DNA of 64,000 nt from Pseudodesulfovibrio hydrargyri (GTDB lineage: Bacteria > Desulfobacterota > Desulfovibrionia > Desulfovibrionales > Desulfovibrionaceae). Below are positions 27,942 through 36,183 of this stretch, in pieces. Location of the stretch: contig NZ_LKAQ01000004.1 in the NCBI RefSeq assembly GCF_001874525.1, positions 310,001 to 374,000 of the forward strand, read 5' to 3'. How positions within the stretch are numbered: the stretch's first letter is position 1; every line of letters begins with the position of its first letter. The notes beneath the pieces are model-generated. The model was not told where the DNA came from, did no database searches, and was given only the letters and a program-made list of their open reading frames with translations. The position numbers and the translations under genes were made by a program.

Positions 27942-28238
27942 GCCTCCGGCGGCCAGGGCGCTGCCCTGGACCCGCTTAAGAACCTTTTGAAAAAGGTTCT
28001 TAAGAATCTCCAAAACTTTTTGTCGCCGCTTCGCGGGGTGCGGCGCTACCCCTCACGCCCGCCCCTTGTATCCGCCATGTGGACAATAAGGCAAGAACGT
28101 TTGCCCCATTAATCCGAATTTACTTTTTTCTCGCCCCCCGCGAAGCGCACAAAAAGTTTAGGAGGGATAGGGGGATGGGGGTCCGGGGAAGGGGAAGGAG
28201 CCTTTCAAGGTTCCTTCCCTTCCCCGGCTGCCGGAGGC
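27942..28238. repeat. Paired inverted hairpin repeat element B/C (297 bp)
   Basis: The element has two units in opposite orientation. Unit B (27942-28034) runs GCCTCCGGC...GCTTCGC and includes the palindrome CTTAAGAACCTTTT/AAAAGGTTCTTAAG. Unit C (28140-28238) runs GCGAAGC...GCCGGAGGC with long GGGGAAGGG/CCCTTCCCC arms. The outer ends are the inverted termini GCCTCCGGC and GCCGGAGGC. It fills the spacer between glyA and fabF, and no gene was found in the rest of that 550-base interval. Confidence 0.75.
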
Positions 28239-28242
28239 AAAC

Positions 28243-28269
28243 AAAAAGGGCCGCTCAAGCGGCCCTTTT
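28243..28269 (-). terminator. Terminator of the fab operon
   Basis: AAAAGGGCCGCT and its complement form a 12-bp stem with a 2-base loop, flanked by A and T tracts. It lies 18 bases after the fabF stop on the minus strand and could act in both directions. Confidence 0.88.
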
Positions 28270-28286
28270 AGTTTTGTAATCGTCGC

Positions 28287-29525
28287 TTACCCGGTGAAGC
28301 GTTTGAACAGGACGCAGGCGTTGGTGCCGCCGAATCCGAAGGAGTTGGACAGGGCGTATTCGGCCTGTATCTCCCTCGGCCCGTCGGCGCTGACGTCGAG
28401 GTCGCATTCGGGGTCGGGCGTTTCGCGGTTCAGCGTGCCGGGGATGATGCCCTCGGCCAGGGTCTTGACGGCGAAGACCGCTTCGACGCCGCCCGCCGCG
28501 CCGAGCAGATGTCCCATCTGGGACTTGTTGGCGCAGATCTTGATGTTGTAGGCGTGGTCGCCGAAGACTTTCTTGATGGCCCGGGTCTCGCAGAGGTCGT
28601 TCAGATAGGTGGAGGTACCGTGGGCGTTGATGTGGTCGATCTTCGAGGGATCGACCTTGGCCTCGCGGATGGCGGCGGCCATGGCGTAGGCCATGCCCGC
28701 GCCGTCTTCGGGCGGTGCGGTCATGTGGAAGGCGTCGCCGGACGCGCCGTACCCGACCACCTCGGCCAGAATGTTGGCGCCGCGCGCCTTGGCGTGCTCC
28801 AGGCTCTCCAGGAGCAGCAGGCCGCAACCCTCGCCCATGATGAAGCCGGAGCGGTCCTTGTCGAACGGCCGGGAGGCCCGTTCGGGCTCGTCGTTGCGCA
28901 CGGACAGGGCCTTCATGGCGTTGAACCCGGCCACGGCCAGAGGCGAAATGGTCGATTCGGACCCGCCGCAGATCATGGCGTCCACGCGGCCCATGGCGAT
29001 GTCGGTGTAGGCCGTGCCGATGCCGTGGGTGCCCGAGGCGCAGGCCGTGGTGGTGCAGATGTTGGGGCCCATGGCGCCGGTCTCGATGGAGACCTGGCCC
29101 GCGGCCATGTTGGCGATCAGAATGGGGATGAAGAAGGGCGAGACCTTTTTGGGCCCGCGATGGAGCAGCTTCTCGTGGCAATCCTCGATGGTCTGGATGC
29201 CGCCCAGCCCGACGCCGATGATGGTGCCGACCCGGGGCCGCTCGTCTTCGGGAATGGTCCAGCCGGCGGTCTTGAAGAGCATGCTGGCGGCGGCCACCGC
29301 GTACTGGGTGAACGTCTCCATGCGGCGCACTTCCTTCTTGCCGACGAACTCGGTCGGATCGAAATCCTTGACCTCGCCGGCGATGGTCGTGGCATAGTCC
29401 GAGGTGTCGAACTTGGTGATCTGGCCGATGCCGGATTTCCCGGCCAGGAGGTTCTGCCAGCTGGTCTCGACGTCATTGCCAAGCGGCGTGACGGCGGCAA
29501 CACTGGTAACAACTACCCTGTTCAT
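28287..29525 (-). CDS. fabF: 3-oxoacyl-ACP synthase II FabF
   Basis: This 412-residue beta-ketoacyl synthase elongates acyl-ACP chains. The catalytic cysteine lies in T-A-C-A-S-G-T-H, the two catalytic histidines in N-A-H-G-T-S-T and G-H-L-L-G-A-A-G-G, and the C-terminus has F-G-F-G-G-T-N-A. It starts at ATG 29525 and is the last gene of the fatty acid operon, separated from acpP by a hairpin that may lower its expression. Confidence 0.96.
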   Translation of the reverse strand: MNRVVVTSVAAVTPLGNDVETSWQNLLAGKSGIGQITKFDTSDYATTIAGEVKDFDPTEFVGKKEVRRMETFTQYAVAAASMLFKTAGWTIPEDERPRVGTIIGVGLGGIQTIEDCHEKLLHRGPKKVSPFFIPILIANMAAGQVSIETGAMGPNICTTTACASGTHGIGTAYTDIAMGRVDAMICGGSESTISPLAVAGFNAMKALSVRNDEPERASRPFDKDRSGFIMGEGCGLLLLESLEHAKARGANILAEVVGYGASGDAFHMTAPPEDGAGMAYAMAAAIREAKVDPSKIDHINAHGTSTYLNDLCETRAIKKVFGDHAYNIKICANKSQMGHLLGAAGGVEAVFAVKTLAEGIIPGTLNRETPDPECDLDVSADGPREIQAEYALSNSFGFGGTNACVLFKRFTG

Positions 29526-29557
29526 AATACCTGCCCGTTGATGTGTCTGGGTTGGGG

Positions 29558-29602
29558 TAACGAAAAGGAGCGTCTTACACCACCGAGGTGCGTAAGACGC
29601 TC
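29558..29602 (-). terminator. Attenuator-like hairpin between acpP and fabF
   Basis: GAGCGTCTTAC (29568-29578) pairs with GTAAGACGCTC (29592-29602), with an inner CACC/GGTG pair. On the minus strand it is followed by CTTTTCG. It looks like a partial terminator that would let acpP transcripts exceed fabF transcripts. Confidence 0.6.
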
Positions 29603-29631
29603 ACAATATATGTACTTTTACTCGGTCAAAC

Positions 29632-29865
29632 TTAGATGGCCTTCTCGATGTGCGAGATGGCGTCGCCGACCTTGAGGATCTTCTGGGCTTCTTCGTCGTC
29701 GATTTCCAGGTCGAACTCCTCTTCCATGGCCATGATCAGTTCGGTCAGGTCCAGGGAATCGGCGCCCAGGTCTTCGACAAACGCGGCGGTTTCGATGACT
29801 TCGTCTTCGGACACGCCCAGCTGATCCACGATGATCTCTTTCACTTTCGCTGCTACGTCGGACAT
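29632..29865 (-). CDS. acpP: Acyl carrier protein
   Basis: The 77-residue acidic helical protein carries acyl chains on a phosphopantetheine arm attached to the serine of G-A-D-S-L-D-L-T-E near residue 37. Length and composition are typical. The ATG at 29865 has GGAGG a few bases ahead; another ATG four codons earlier would overlap that site. Confidence 0.97.
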   Translation of the reverse strand: MSDVAAKVKEIIVDQLGVSEDEVIETAAFVEDLGADSLDLTELIMAMEEEFDLEIDDEEAQKILKVGDAISHIEKAI

Positions 29866-29901
29866 AGTTTCCTCCACTACACAAATGAGTTTTTTGCTTG
29901 A

Positions 29902-30645
29902 TTACATGTACATGCCGCCATTCACGCCCAGCACCTGACCGGTGATGTACCCGGCTCCGGGGCCGGCCAGGAAGGAGACGGCGGCTGCGATATCCCCGGA
30001 CTGCCCGAGGGTTTTTAATGGAATTTGTTCGAGCATGGCCTCGACCACCTTTTCCGGCAGCTCGGCGGTCATGTCGGTCTCGATGAAGCCGGGGGCCACG
30101 GCGTTGACCGTGATGTTGCGCCCGGCCAGCTCGCGGGCGGCGGACTTCGTCAGGCCGATGAGGCCCGCCTTGGCCGCGCAGTAGTTGGCCTGTCCCGCGT
30201 TGCCCATCTGGCCGACCACGGAGGTGATGTTGACGATCCGGCCCGAGCGCTGTTTGCCCATAATCTTGGAGGCCTCCTTGAGGAAGGCGAAGCAGCCGGT
30301 GAGGTTGACGTGAATGACCTTGTCCCAGTCCTCGTCCTTCATGCGCATCATCAGCCCGTCGCGGGTGATGCCCGCGTTGTTGACCAGCACCTCGAGGTCG
30401 GCCTTGCCCTTGATCTCGTCCTTGAAGAACGCGGCGATGGCGTCGCGGTCGGCGGAGTCGAGCTGGAAGGCGCGGGCCTTGCCGCCCGCCTTTTCGATGG
30501 ACGCCACCACTTCGTCGGCGGCCTCGGGACGGCTCACAAAGGTCAGGTAGACCTCGAACCCGTCGGCGGCCAGTTTTTCGGCCACGGTGCGTCCGATGCC
30601 TCGGGAACCGCCCGTCACCAGGGCGACTTTGGGAAGATCGCTCAT
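29902..30645 (-). CDS. fabG: 3-oxoacyl-ACP reductase FabG
   Basis: The 247-residue short-chain dehydrogenase reduces 3-oxoacyl-ACP with NADPH. It has T-G-G-S-R-G-I-G-R for cofactor binding, N-N-A-G-I-T-R-D, the catalytic Ser in N-I-T-S-V-V-G, and Tyr/Lys in N-Y-C-A-A-K-A-G. The ATG at 30645 is preceded by GAGGGT; an upstream open frame of 40 codons lacks a ribosome site and would span the promoter. Confidence 0.96.
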   Translation of the reverse strand: MSDLPKVALVTGGSRGIGRTVAEKLAADGFEVYLTFVSRPEAADEVVASIEKAGGKARAFQLDSADRDAIAAFFKDEIKGKADLEVLVNNAGITRDGLMMRMKDEDWDKVIHVNLTGCFAFLKEASKIMGKQRSGRIVNITSVVGQMGNAGQANYCAAKAGLIGLTKSAARELAGRNITVNAVAPGFIETDMTAELPEKVVEAMLEQIPLKTLGQSGDIAAAVSFLAGPGAGYITGQVLGVNGGMYM

Positions 30646-30682
30646 CAGGTACCCTCTTGTCGTTCTCTTGTGGTCAGGACCC

Positions 30683-30710
30683 AATATACCAATTGGTCGG
30701 GGACTGCAAA
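30683..30710 (-). promoter_or_regulatory. Promoter with embedded palindrome ahead of fabG-acpP-fabF
   Basis: On the minus strand TTTGCA (30705-30710), a 16-base spacer and TATATT (30683-30688) form a promoter. The perfect 10-bp palindrome ACCAATTGGT (30688-30697) sits in the spacer touching the -10, an ideal repressor position. The 141-base gap between fabH and fabG holds nothing else. Confidence 0.55.
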
Positions 30711-30786
30711 TCAGCCCCGGGATCGTAACCAAAAAGTTTATTCCCCATTTGCCTGCAAAAAGCAAACAAACGGCTGTTTTAAAAAA

Positions 30787-31773
30787 CTAGAACCGGATCA
30801 GGGCCGCGCCCCAGGTGAACCCGCCGCCGAAGGCCGGAATGAGGACCAGGTCGCCGGGCTTGATGAACCCGGTGTGCACGGCCTCGGTCAGGGCCACGGG
30901 GATGGCGGCGGCGGAGGTGTTGCCGTACTTGTGGATATTGGAGAAGACGCGTTCCTCGGGAATGTTGAAACGGCGTCCCACGGCGTCGATGATGCGGTAG
31001 TTGGCCTGGTGCGGCAAGAGCACGTCCACGTCGTCCTTCACGAATCCGTTGCGCTCAAGGATGGCCTCGGAAATCTCGGTCATGTTGCGCACGGCGTGCT
31101 TGAAGACCTCGCGGCCCTGGAACTCGACGAAATATTCGGGGCCCACGGGTTCGCCCAGCTTGTAGGAATAGGCCGAGCCGCCGCCGTTGACCGTGAGCAG
31201 GTCGCCGAGCGAGCCGTCGGCGGCGAGCATGACGTCCAGGACCTCGGGACCCTCGCCGGGCTGCCCGGCGGTCAGGACCGCCGCGCCCGAGGCGTCGCCG
31301 AACAGGACGCAGGTGGCGCGGTCCTCCCAGTTCATGCGGCGGCTGATGATCTCGCTGGCCACAACCAGGACCTTGGAGTCGGGCTCCAGGCAGACCTGGC
31401 CGCGCGCGGTCTGCAGGGCGTAGAGGAAGCCGGAGCAGGCCGCCTGCACATCCATGCACATCTGGCCGGTGATGCCGAACCGCTCCTGCAGCCGACAGGC
31501 GGCGGACGGGATCATGGAATCCGGCGTGAAGGTGGCGCAAATGATGTGGGTCAACTCGGAGGGCTTGATGCCCGCCTCGTCCAGGGCCTGCTTCGAGGCC
31601 TCCAGCGCGAGGTCGGAAGCGGCCTGGTCATCGGCGGCGAGGTGCCTTTGCTTGATACCGGTGCGGGTGGTGATCCACTCGTCCGTGGTGTCGACGATTT
31701 TCTCGAGGTCGGCGTTGGTCAGTATCTTTTCGGGAGCGTAGAGGCCAAAGCCGCGAAGGATGAAGTGAGTCAT
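30787..31773 (-). CDS. fabH: 3-oxoacyl-ACP synthase III FabH
   Basis: This 328-residue condensing enzyme starts fatty acid synthesis from acetyl-CoA and malonyl-ACP. The catalytic Cys lies in Q-A-A-C-S-G-F-L, the His in P-H-Q-A-N-Y-R-I, and the Asn in Y-G-N-T-S-A-A. The length is typical. It lies between plsX and fabG in the operon. An 80-base spacer with a CACATCCC/GGGATGTG hairpin separates it from plsX. Confidence 0.96.
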   Translation of the reverse strand: MTHFILRGFGLYAPEKILTNADLEKIVDTTDEWITTRTGIKQRHLAADDQAASDLALEASKQALDEAGIKPSELTHIICATFTPDSMIPSAACRLQERFGITGQMCMDVQAACSGFLYALQTARGQVCLEPDSKVLVVASEIISRRMNWEDRATCVLFGDASGAAVLTAGQPGEGPEVLDVMLAADGSLGDLLTVNGGGSAYSYKLGEPVGPEYFVEFQGREVFKHAVRNMTEISEAILERNGFVKDDVDVLLPHQANYRIIDAVGRRFNIPEERVFSNIHKYGNTSAAAIPVALTEAVHTGFIKPGDLVLIPAFGGGFTWGAALIRF

Positions 31774-31826
31774 GGATTGGGTGTTTATGACAATGGTACG
31801 GTGCGGTCAAGCTGCGCAATATTTTT

Positions 31827-31846
31827 CACATCCCGTAAGGGATGTG
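31827..31846. repeat. Perfect hairpin between plsX and fabH
   Basis: CACATCCC and GGGATGTG flank a GTAA loop. A wider CGCAAT/ATTGCG pairing encloses it. There is no T-run after it in the direction of the operon, so it is probably an mRNA processing or stability structure rather than a terminator. Confidence 0.5.
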
Positions 31847-31853
31847 CATTGCG

Positions 31854-32903
31854 TCAGGCCGCGTCCCTGTCGGGCTTGGCGGCCAGCCCCTTGTGGGCGG
31901 CCACGCCTTCGGCCAGGTGGCCGTAGGCATTGTTGCGCACGCTGGTGGCGGCCATGCGGATGCAGTTGGTCACGGCCAGCTCGTTGGACTTGCCGTGGGC
32001 CACGATGACGATGTCGCGCAGGCCGAGCAGCGGCGCTCCGCCGTATTCGGCGTAGTCCACGATCTTCTTGAACCGCTTGAAGGCGCCGAAGGACAGCAGC
32101 GTGCCGAGCATGGACAGCCAGCTGGACTTGAGTTCGTCCTTGAGGATGCGGCTCAGGGAGCGGGCCAACCCCTCGGAGAGCTTCAGGGCCACGTTGCCGA
32201 CAAAGCCGTCGCAGACCACGATGTCCACCTCGCCGGTGAAGATGTCGCGGCCCTCGACGTTGCCGATGAACCGCAGCTGCGAACGCTTGAGCAGGTCGAA
32301 GGCCTCGCGCACGGCGGCGTTGCCCTTGCCCTCCTCCTCGCCGATGGACAGGATGCCCACGGACGGATCCTCGATGCCCAGGACGTGCCGGGCCAGGACC
32401 TCGGCCATGAGGCCGAACTGGAGCAGGTGCTGAGGCTTGGAGTCCACGTTGGCACCCACGTCGATGAGCACCACCGGGTTCTTCTCGGTGGGCAGGATGC
32501 CGGCCAGGGCCGGTCGCTGCACGCCCGGAATGCGCCCCAGGACGAACATGCCGCAGGCCACGGTCGCGCCGGAATTCCCGGCCGAGACCACGCCGTTGGC
32601 CTTGCCTTCCTTGACCAGGCGGCAGGCCACCTGGATGGAGGAGTCCTTCTTGCGGCGCAGGGCGTCGGCGGGCTTGTCGTCCATCTCGACCACCTGGGTG
32701 CAGTGGACAATTTCGATGTCCAGCCCCTTGGTGTCGAGCTTGGCCAGCTCGGCCCGAACCTTTTCCTCGTCGCCGACGAGCACGATGGAGATGCCTTCGC
32801 GCGCGGCGTTGACCGCGCCGGGCACAACGACGCCAGGGCCGAAATCGCCCCCCATGGCGTCCACGGCGATCCGTGGAACGCGGGTGTCTTCGGTCTTAGG
32901 CAT
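31854..32903 (-). CDS. plsX: Phosphate acyltransferase PlsX
   Basis: The 349-residue enzyme makes acyl-phosphate from acyl-ACP for phospholipid synthesis. It opens with the I-A-V-D-A-M-G-G-D motif, has S-A-G-N-S-G-A near residue 100 and V-D-V-G-A-N-V-D, followed by V-C-D-G-F-V-G-N. The ATG at 32903 overlaps the rpmF stop by eight bases, the usual rpmF-plsX coupling. Confidence 0.95.
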   Translation of the reverse strand: MPKTEDTRVPRIAVDAMGGDFGPGVVVPGAVNAAREGISIVLVGDEEKVRAELAKLDTKGLDIEIVHCTQVVEMDDKPADALRRKKDSSIQVACRLVKEGKANGVVSAGNSGATVACGMFVLGRIPGVQRPALAGILPTEKNPVVLIDVGANVDSKPQHLLQFGLMAEVLARHVLGIEDPSVGILSIGEEEGKGNAAVREAFDLLKRSQLRFIGNVEGRDIFTGEVDIVVCDGFVGNVALKLSEGLARSLSRILKDELKSSWLSMLGTLLSFGAFKRFKKIVDYAEYGGAPLLGLRDIVIVAHGKSNELAVTNCIRMAATSVRNNAYGHLAEGVAAHKGLAAKPDRDAA

Positions 32904-33075
32904 TTTCGCCGTCAATGACCTGGCGTCCCTTGTAGGAGCCGCAGACAGAGCAGGCGCGATGGGGCAGAGTGGGCTCACCGCACTCGCAGTAGATGACGTT
33001 GGGAGCGGCGATCTTGTCGTGGGAACGGCGCATGCCCTTGCGGGACTTGGACGTTTTCTTCTTGGGGACAGCCAT
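32896..33075 (-). CDS. rpmF: 50S ribosomal protein L32
   Basis: The 59-residue basic protein starts [14 protein letters not shown]. It carries a zinc ribbon C-E-C...C-x-x-C (the four-Cys form). The start at 33075 is preferred over an upstream open frame because GAGGT lies ahead and the family starts M-A-V-P. It forms the DUF177-rpmF-plsX block seen in many bacteria. Confidence 0.96.
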   Translation of the reverse strand: MAVPKKKTSKSRKGMRRSHDKIAAPNVIYCECGEPTLPHRACSVCGSYKGRQVIDGENA

Positions 33076-33141
33076 GATATATACCTCGTATTGATTTGTT
33101 CTCAGCCATTTGCCGGGGAGCGGGGCTCCAGGCAAGGGGCG

Positions 33142-33663
33142 TTACTTTATCTTCAAGTCGCGGAAAACCGCAAGCCTTTCATCGCCCTCATCCGGCTGGC
33201 AGGCGCACTTGCCGGTATTGAGGTTGGCGCCGCAGCCGGGACATATCCCCTCGCACGTATCCGCGCACAGGGGCTTGAACGGCAGGGCCAGGGCGAATTC
33301 CTCCCAGAGGATGGCGCCCATGTCGAGCTGCAGCTGGCCGTTGTCCAGGCGCATGCGCGGCTCGCCCTCGGTCTCCTCGCCGCCGGGCAACTGCTCGTAG
33401 GCGTCGAAGGCCGCGTCGATCTCGAAGGCGAACGGCTCGGCGCAACGGTCGCAGACCAGCCGGACCGCCCCCTTGAGGGTGCCGCGCACCAGCGCCCCGT
33501 CGTCGGATTGGGGCAGGACCGAGTATTCGGCCACCAGGTCGCGTTCCGGACGGATGTCCAGCTTGAATTCGCGCCACGCCTCGCGCCAGAAGTTCTGGTC
33601 GTCGAAGGTGAAGCCTCGGCCCTCTGCGGCAATGTCGCTGATAGTCAGCCAGAATTCAACCAT
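33142..33663 (-). CDS. DUF177 (YceD-like) 23S rRNA accumulation protein
   Basis: The 173-residue protein has a beta-rich N-terminal part, a C-D-R-C motif near residue 85, a W-E-E-F-A-L-A-L-P motif, then C-x5-C-x2-C near residues 145-153 (C-E-G-I-C-P-G-C). The YceD family lies upstream of rpmF in most bacteria and affects 23S rRNA levels. The start ATG at 33663 is the first gene behind a good promoter. Confidence 0.88.
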   Translation of the reverse strand: MVEFWLTISDIAAEGRGFTFDDQNFWREAWREFKLDIRPERDLVAEYSVLPQSDDGALVRGTLKGAVRLVCDRCAEPFAFEIDAAFDAYEQLPGGEETEGEPRMRLDNGQLQLDMGAILWEEFALALPFKPLCADTCEGICPGCGANLNTGKCACQPDEGDERLAVFRDLKIK

Positions 33664-33735
33664 GGTTCTCTCCGTTTTTCCCCGGCCCTTTCCATACCGG
33701 CAAGGCCCGGCCACGAGGCCGGACAACCGGTGCTT

Positions 33736-33763
33736 CCTATATGGTATTAAAATCCCCTGTCAA
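33736..33763 (-). promoter_or_regulatory. Sigma-70 promoter of the DUF177-rpmF-plsX-fabH operon
   Basis: On the minus strand a perfect TTGACA (33758-33763), a 16-base spacer and TATAGG (33736-33741) lie 73 bases ahead of the first start codon. Confidence 0.7.
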
Positions 33764-33895
33764 GAAAAAAACCCTTGCCATTTGTTGCCGGGCTCGGTAA
33801 GGATTCTCTCCCGCTGCCTGGAGAAGCTACCATGATCCGGCGGCCTTTTACGAGCGAAAACGAATTATTTCCTTAGAATACACCAGGAGGTCGCA

Positions 33896-34111
33896 ATGTC
33901 CCAGGTTTGCGATATTTGTGGAAAGGGTCCCCAGAGCGGCAACAACGTCAGCCACTCCCATATCAAGACCAAGCGCCGCTTCATGCCGAACCTGCAGAAG
34001 GTCCGCCATCAGCTGGAGTCCGGCCAGGTCGTCAGCATCAAGGCCTGCACCCGCTGCATCCGCAACGGTGCCGTGGTCAAGCCTGTGGCCGCGCAGAAGC
34101 CCGAAGCCTAA
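33896..34111 (+). CDS. rpmB: 50S ribosomal protein L28
   Basis: The 71-residue basic protein has the C-D-I-C-G-K-G-P start, [18 protein letters not shown] and a second zinc pair C-T-R-C. AGGAGG lies nine bases ahead of the ATG. It is transcribed divergently from the fatty acid operon and followed by a strong terminator. Confidence 0.96.
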   Translation: MSQVCDICGKGPQSGNNVSHSHIKTKRRFMPNLQKVRHQLESGQVVSIKACTRCIRNGAVVKPVAAQKPEA

Positions 34112-34135
34112 GCGCCGCAGCACATTTCGTTTGCG

Positions 34136-34171
34136 AAAAGTTGCCGCCGATCCCTCGGCGGCAACTTTTTT
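34136..34171 (+). terminator. Terminator of rpmB
   Basis: AAAAGTTGCCGCCG and its complement enclose a six-base loop and end in TTTTTT, 25 bases after the rpmB stop. Confidence 0.93.
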
Positions 34172-34252
34172 GCGTCCCATGCCCCGGGGGTGACACCGCC
34201 CCGCCGCTCGACCGGACGCGCATCCCCCTCTTTGCTTTTCAACACGCCCCTT

Positions 34253-34299
34253 GTGCAGGATCGTTCCGGCCCCGCGCGCAACGGCTTGCACACTTGCAC
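34253..34299 (+). promoter_or_regulatory. Upstream activating half-sites (TGCAC/GTGCA) of the SHOCT gene
   Basis: GTGCA at 34253 and TGCAC at 34287 and 34295 lie 57-100 bases upstream of the sigma-54 -24 element. The last two form a direct repeat TTGCAC-AC-TTGCAC. The same pentamer is present eight times ahead of the ZraP-like operon at 51.0-51.1 kb. Confidence 0.55.
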
Positions 34300-34353
34300 C
34301 TCCCCTGTCCGAGCAGCGTCCCTACAAGTCACTTGAATAACAGGACAAACAGT

Positions 34354-34370
34354 TTGGCACGGTCCGTGCT
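34354..34370 (+). promoter_or_regulatory. Sigma-54 promoter of the SHOCT gene
   Basis: TTGGCACGGTCCGTGCT fits the -24/-12 consensus: TGGCACG, then GC exactly ten bases after GG. It lies 31 bases ahead of the ATG, consistent with a transcription start near 34382. Confidence 0.72.
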
Positions 34371-34400
34371 TTCTTCAGACAAACACGCTCTGGAGGCTTC

Positions 34401-34694
34401 ATGGATGATCTGACCGCATACGCAAACTGGTGTACCAGCCCGGGATTCGGGCACGGCGCCATGTTCGGCGGCTGGTCCGACGACATGGGCACGGGGCTGG
34501 GCCTTCCTTTCGGGGGGATCGTCCAACTCCTCATCCTGGGCATGATGACATATTTCACGGTGCGCCTGATCCGGAAACCCGCCACACATTCCGGACCGGA
34601 GACGCCGGTGGATGTCCTCGAACGCCGATACGCGGCCGGTGAAATCGACCGGGAAACGTATCGCGCCATGAAGGATCAGCTTCGCAACAGCTAA
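34401..34694 (+). CDS. Small SHOCT-domain membrane protein
   Basis: The 97-residue protein has a Gly/Met-rich N-terminus with Trp, Cys and His, one transmembrane helix (about 38-58), and a C-terminal SHOCT motif (P-V-D-V-L-E-R-R-Y-A-x-G-E-I-D-x-E-x-Y, about 69-93). SHOCT modules are small oligomerisation segments often found in envelope proteins. GGAGG supports the start. The sigma-54 promoter and half-sites tie it to the ZraPSR-like system at 46-51 kb. The role is unknown; an envelope metal-stress accessory is plausible. Confidence 0.82.
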   Translation: MDDLTAYANWCTSPGFGHGAMFGGWSDDMGTGLGLPFGGIVQLLILGMMTYFTVRLIRKPATHSGPETPVDVLERRYAAGEIDRETYRAMKDQLRNS

Positions 34695-34720
34695 CGGACA
34701 TACACACCTCCCCAAGCAAA

Positions 34721-34753
34721 GGCCCCCGCCGGACTCTCCTTCCGGCGGGGGCC
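34721..34753. terminator. Bidirectional terminator between the SHOCT gene and gltX
   Basis: GGCCCCCGCCGG and CCGGCGGGGGCC form a 12-bp stem with a 9-base loop between convergent genes. The T-run is short on both sides (CCTTTG on the minus strand), so its strength rests on the GC stem. Confidence 0.7.
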
Positions 34754-34779
34754 TCCTCGTCCAACGGACGCGGTAAAGC

Positions 34780-36177
34780 CTACAGTTCGACCGCCCTGTT
34801 GATGCGGGCCAGGGTCTGTTCCCTGCCGAGCACGACCATGGTCTCGAACAGGCCCGGGGACTGGGTCTTGCCGGTGATGGCCACCCGGATGGGCTGGGCG
34901 ATGACCTTGAACTTGATGTCCTTGTCCTCGATGAACCGCTTGTGCACTTCCTCCAGGGCGGATTCGGTGAACTCGGCCAGCCCCTCCATGCGCTCGGCGA
35001 TCTCCGCGAGCAGCGGCTTGGTCTCCTCGGTCAAAAACTTCTTCACCGCACTTTCGTCGTAGGGCAAAAACGCCGCGTCCACGATAAACGGGCGGGCCTG
35101 CTCCAGCATGTCGAGCACGGACTTGGCCCGGGGCTGCAACAGGGGCGCGATCCTGGCGAACCGCTCGCGGGTCACGGCCTTGGCCTCCTCCTCGCCCACC
35201 TCGCGGGCCAGAAAGTCGCAGAGCAGCCCGGCCAACCGGTCCGGGTCGGCCTTCTGCATGTACTGACCGTTGACCCACTCGAACTTGGTCAGGTCAAAGA
35301 CGGACGGCGAGTTGCCCAGCCCGTCCGCAGTGAACAGTTCGACCATCTCGTCCATGGTGAACAGCTCCTGGTCGCCGTGGGACCAGCCCAGCCGGGCCAG
35401 GTAGTTGGTCACGGCCTCGGGCAGGTAGCCCATCTTCTCGTACTCCATGACCGACAGCGCGCCGTGGCGCTTGGAAAGCTTCTTCTTGTCCGGCCCCAGG
35501 ATCATGGGCACGTGGCCGAACTCCGGCACGTCCCAGCCCATGGCCCGGTAGATCAGGATCTGGCGCGGGGTGTTGTTCACATGGTCGTCGCCGCGCAGCA
35601 CATGGTTCACGCCCATATCGTGGTCGTCCACCACCACGGCCAGGTTGTAGGTCGGGGTGCCGTCCGAACGGCGCAGGATCATGTCGTCCATCTCCGTATT
35701 CTCCACCGAGATGTATCCCTTGACCATGTCCTTGTACCCGGTGGCGCCTTCCTGCGGGGCCTTGAGCCGGACCACGCCCGAGGTCAGCCCCTTGTCGCGG
35801 CAGGTGCCGTCGTACTTGGGCTTGCGGCCTTCCTTCATGGCCTTCTCGCGCATGGCGTCCACGTCCTCCTTGCTGCAGTCGCAGTAATAGGCGTGGCCCG
35901 AGGCGATGAGCTGGTCGATGACCTCGTTGTGCCGGTCCGCGCGCTCGGACTGGAACACGATCTCGCCGTCGTGCTCAAGCCCCAGCCAGCGCATGGAGTC
36001 GATGATGGCGTCCGTCGCCTCCTGGGTGGACCGCTCGCGGTCCGTGTCCTCGATGCGCAGGCGGAACTCGCCGCCCTTCGACCGGGCCAGCAGCCAGGAA
36101 AACAACGCGGTGCGCGCACCGCCGATATGCAAAAACCCGGTCGGGCTCGGCGCGAAACGGGAAACGATCTTGGTCAT
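34780..36177 (-). CDS. gltX: Glutamyl-tRNA synthetase
   Basis: This 465-residue class I synthetase charges tRNA-Glu. It has the HIGH-type motif P-S-P-T-G-F-L-H-I-G-G-A-R-T at the start, C-x-C...C near residues 98-128, and the K-L-S-K-R-H-G signature. The C-terminal helical anticodon domain is complete. It begins 7 bases before the first repeat of element D/E. Confidence 0.96.
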   Translation of the reverse strand: MTKIVSRFAPSPTGFLHIGGARTALFSWLLARSKGGEFRLRIEDTDRERSTQEATDAIIDSMRWLGLEHDGEIVFQSERADRHNEVIDQLIASGHAYYCDCSKEDVDAMREKAMKEGRKPKYDGTCRDKGLTSGVVRLKAPQEGATGYKDMVKGYISVENTEMDDMILRRSDGTPTYNLAVVVDDHDMGVNHVLRGDDHVNNTPRQILIYRAMGWDVPEFGHVPMILGPDKKKLSKRHGALSVMEYEKMGYLPEAVTNYLARLGWSHGDQELFTMDEMVELFTADGLGNSPSVFDLTKFEWVNGQYMQKADPDRLAGLLCDFLAREVGEEEAKAVTRERFARIAPLLQPRAKSVLDMLEQARPFIVDAAFLPYDESAVKKFLTEETKPLLAEIAERMEGLAEFTESALEEVHKRFIEDKDIKFKVIAQPIRVAITGKTQSPGLFETMVVLGREQTLARINRAVEL

Positions 36178-36183
36178 ATGAAT

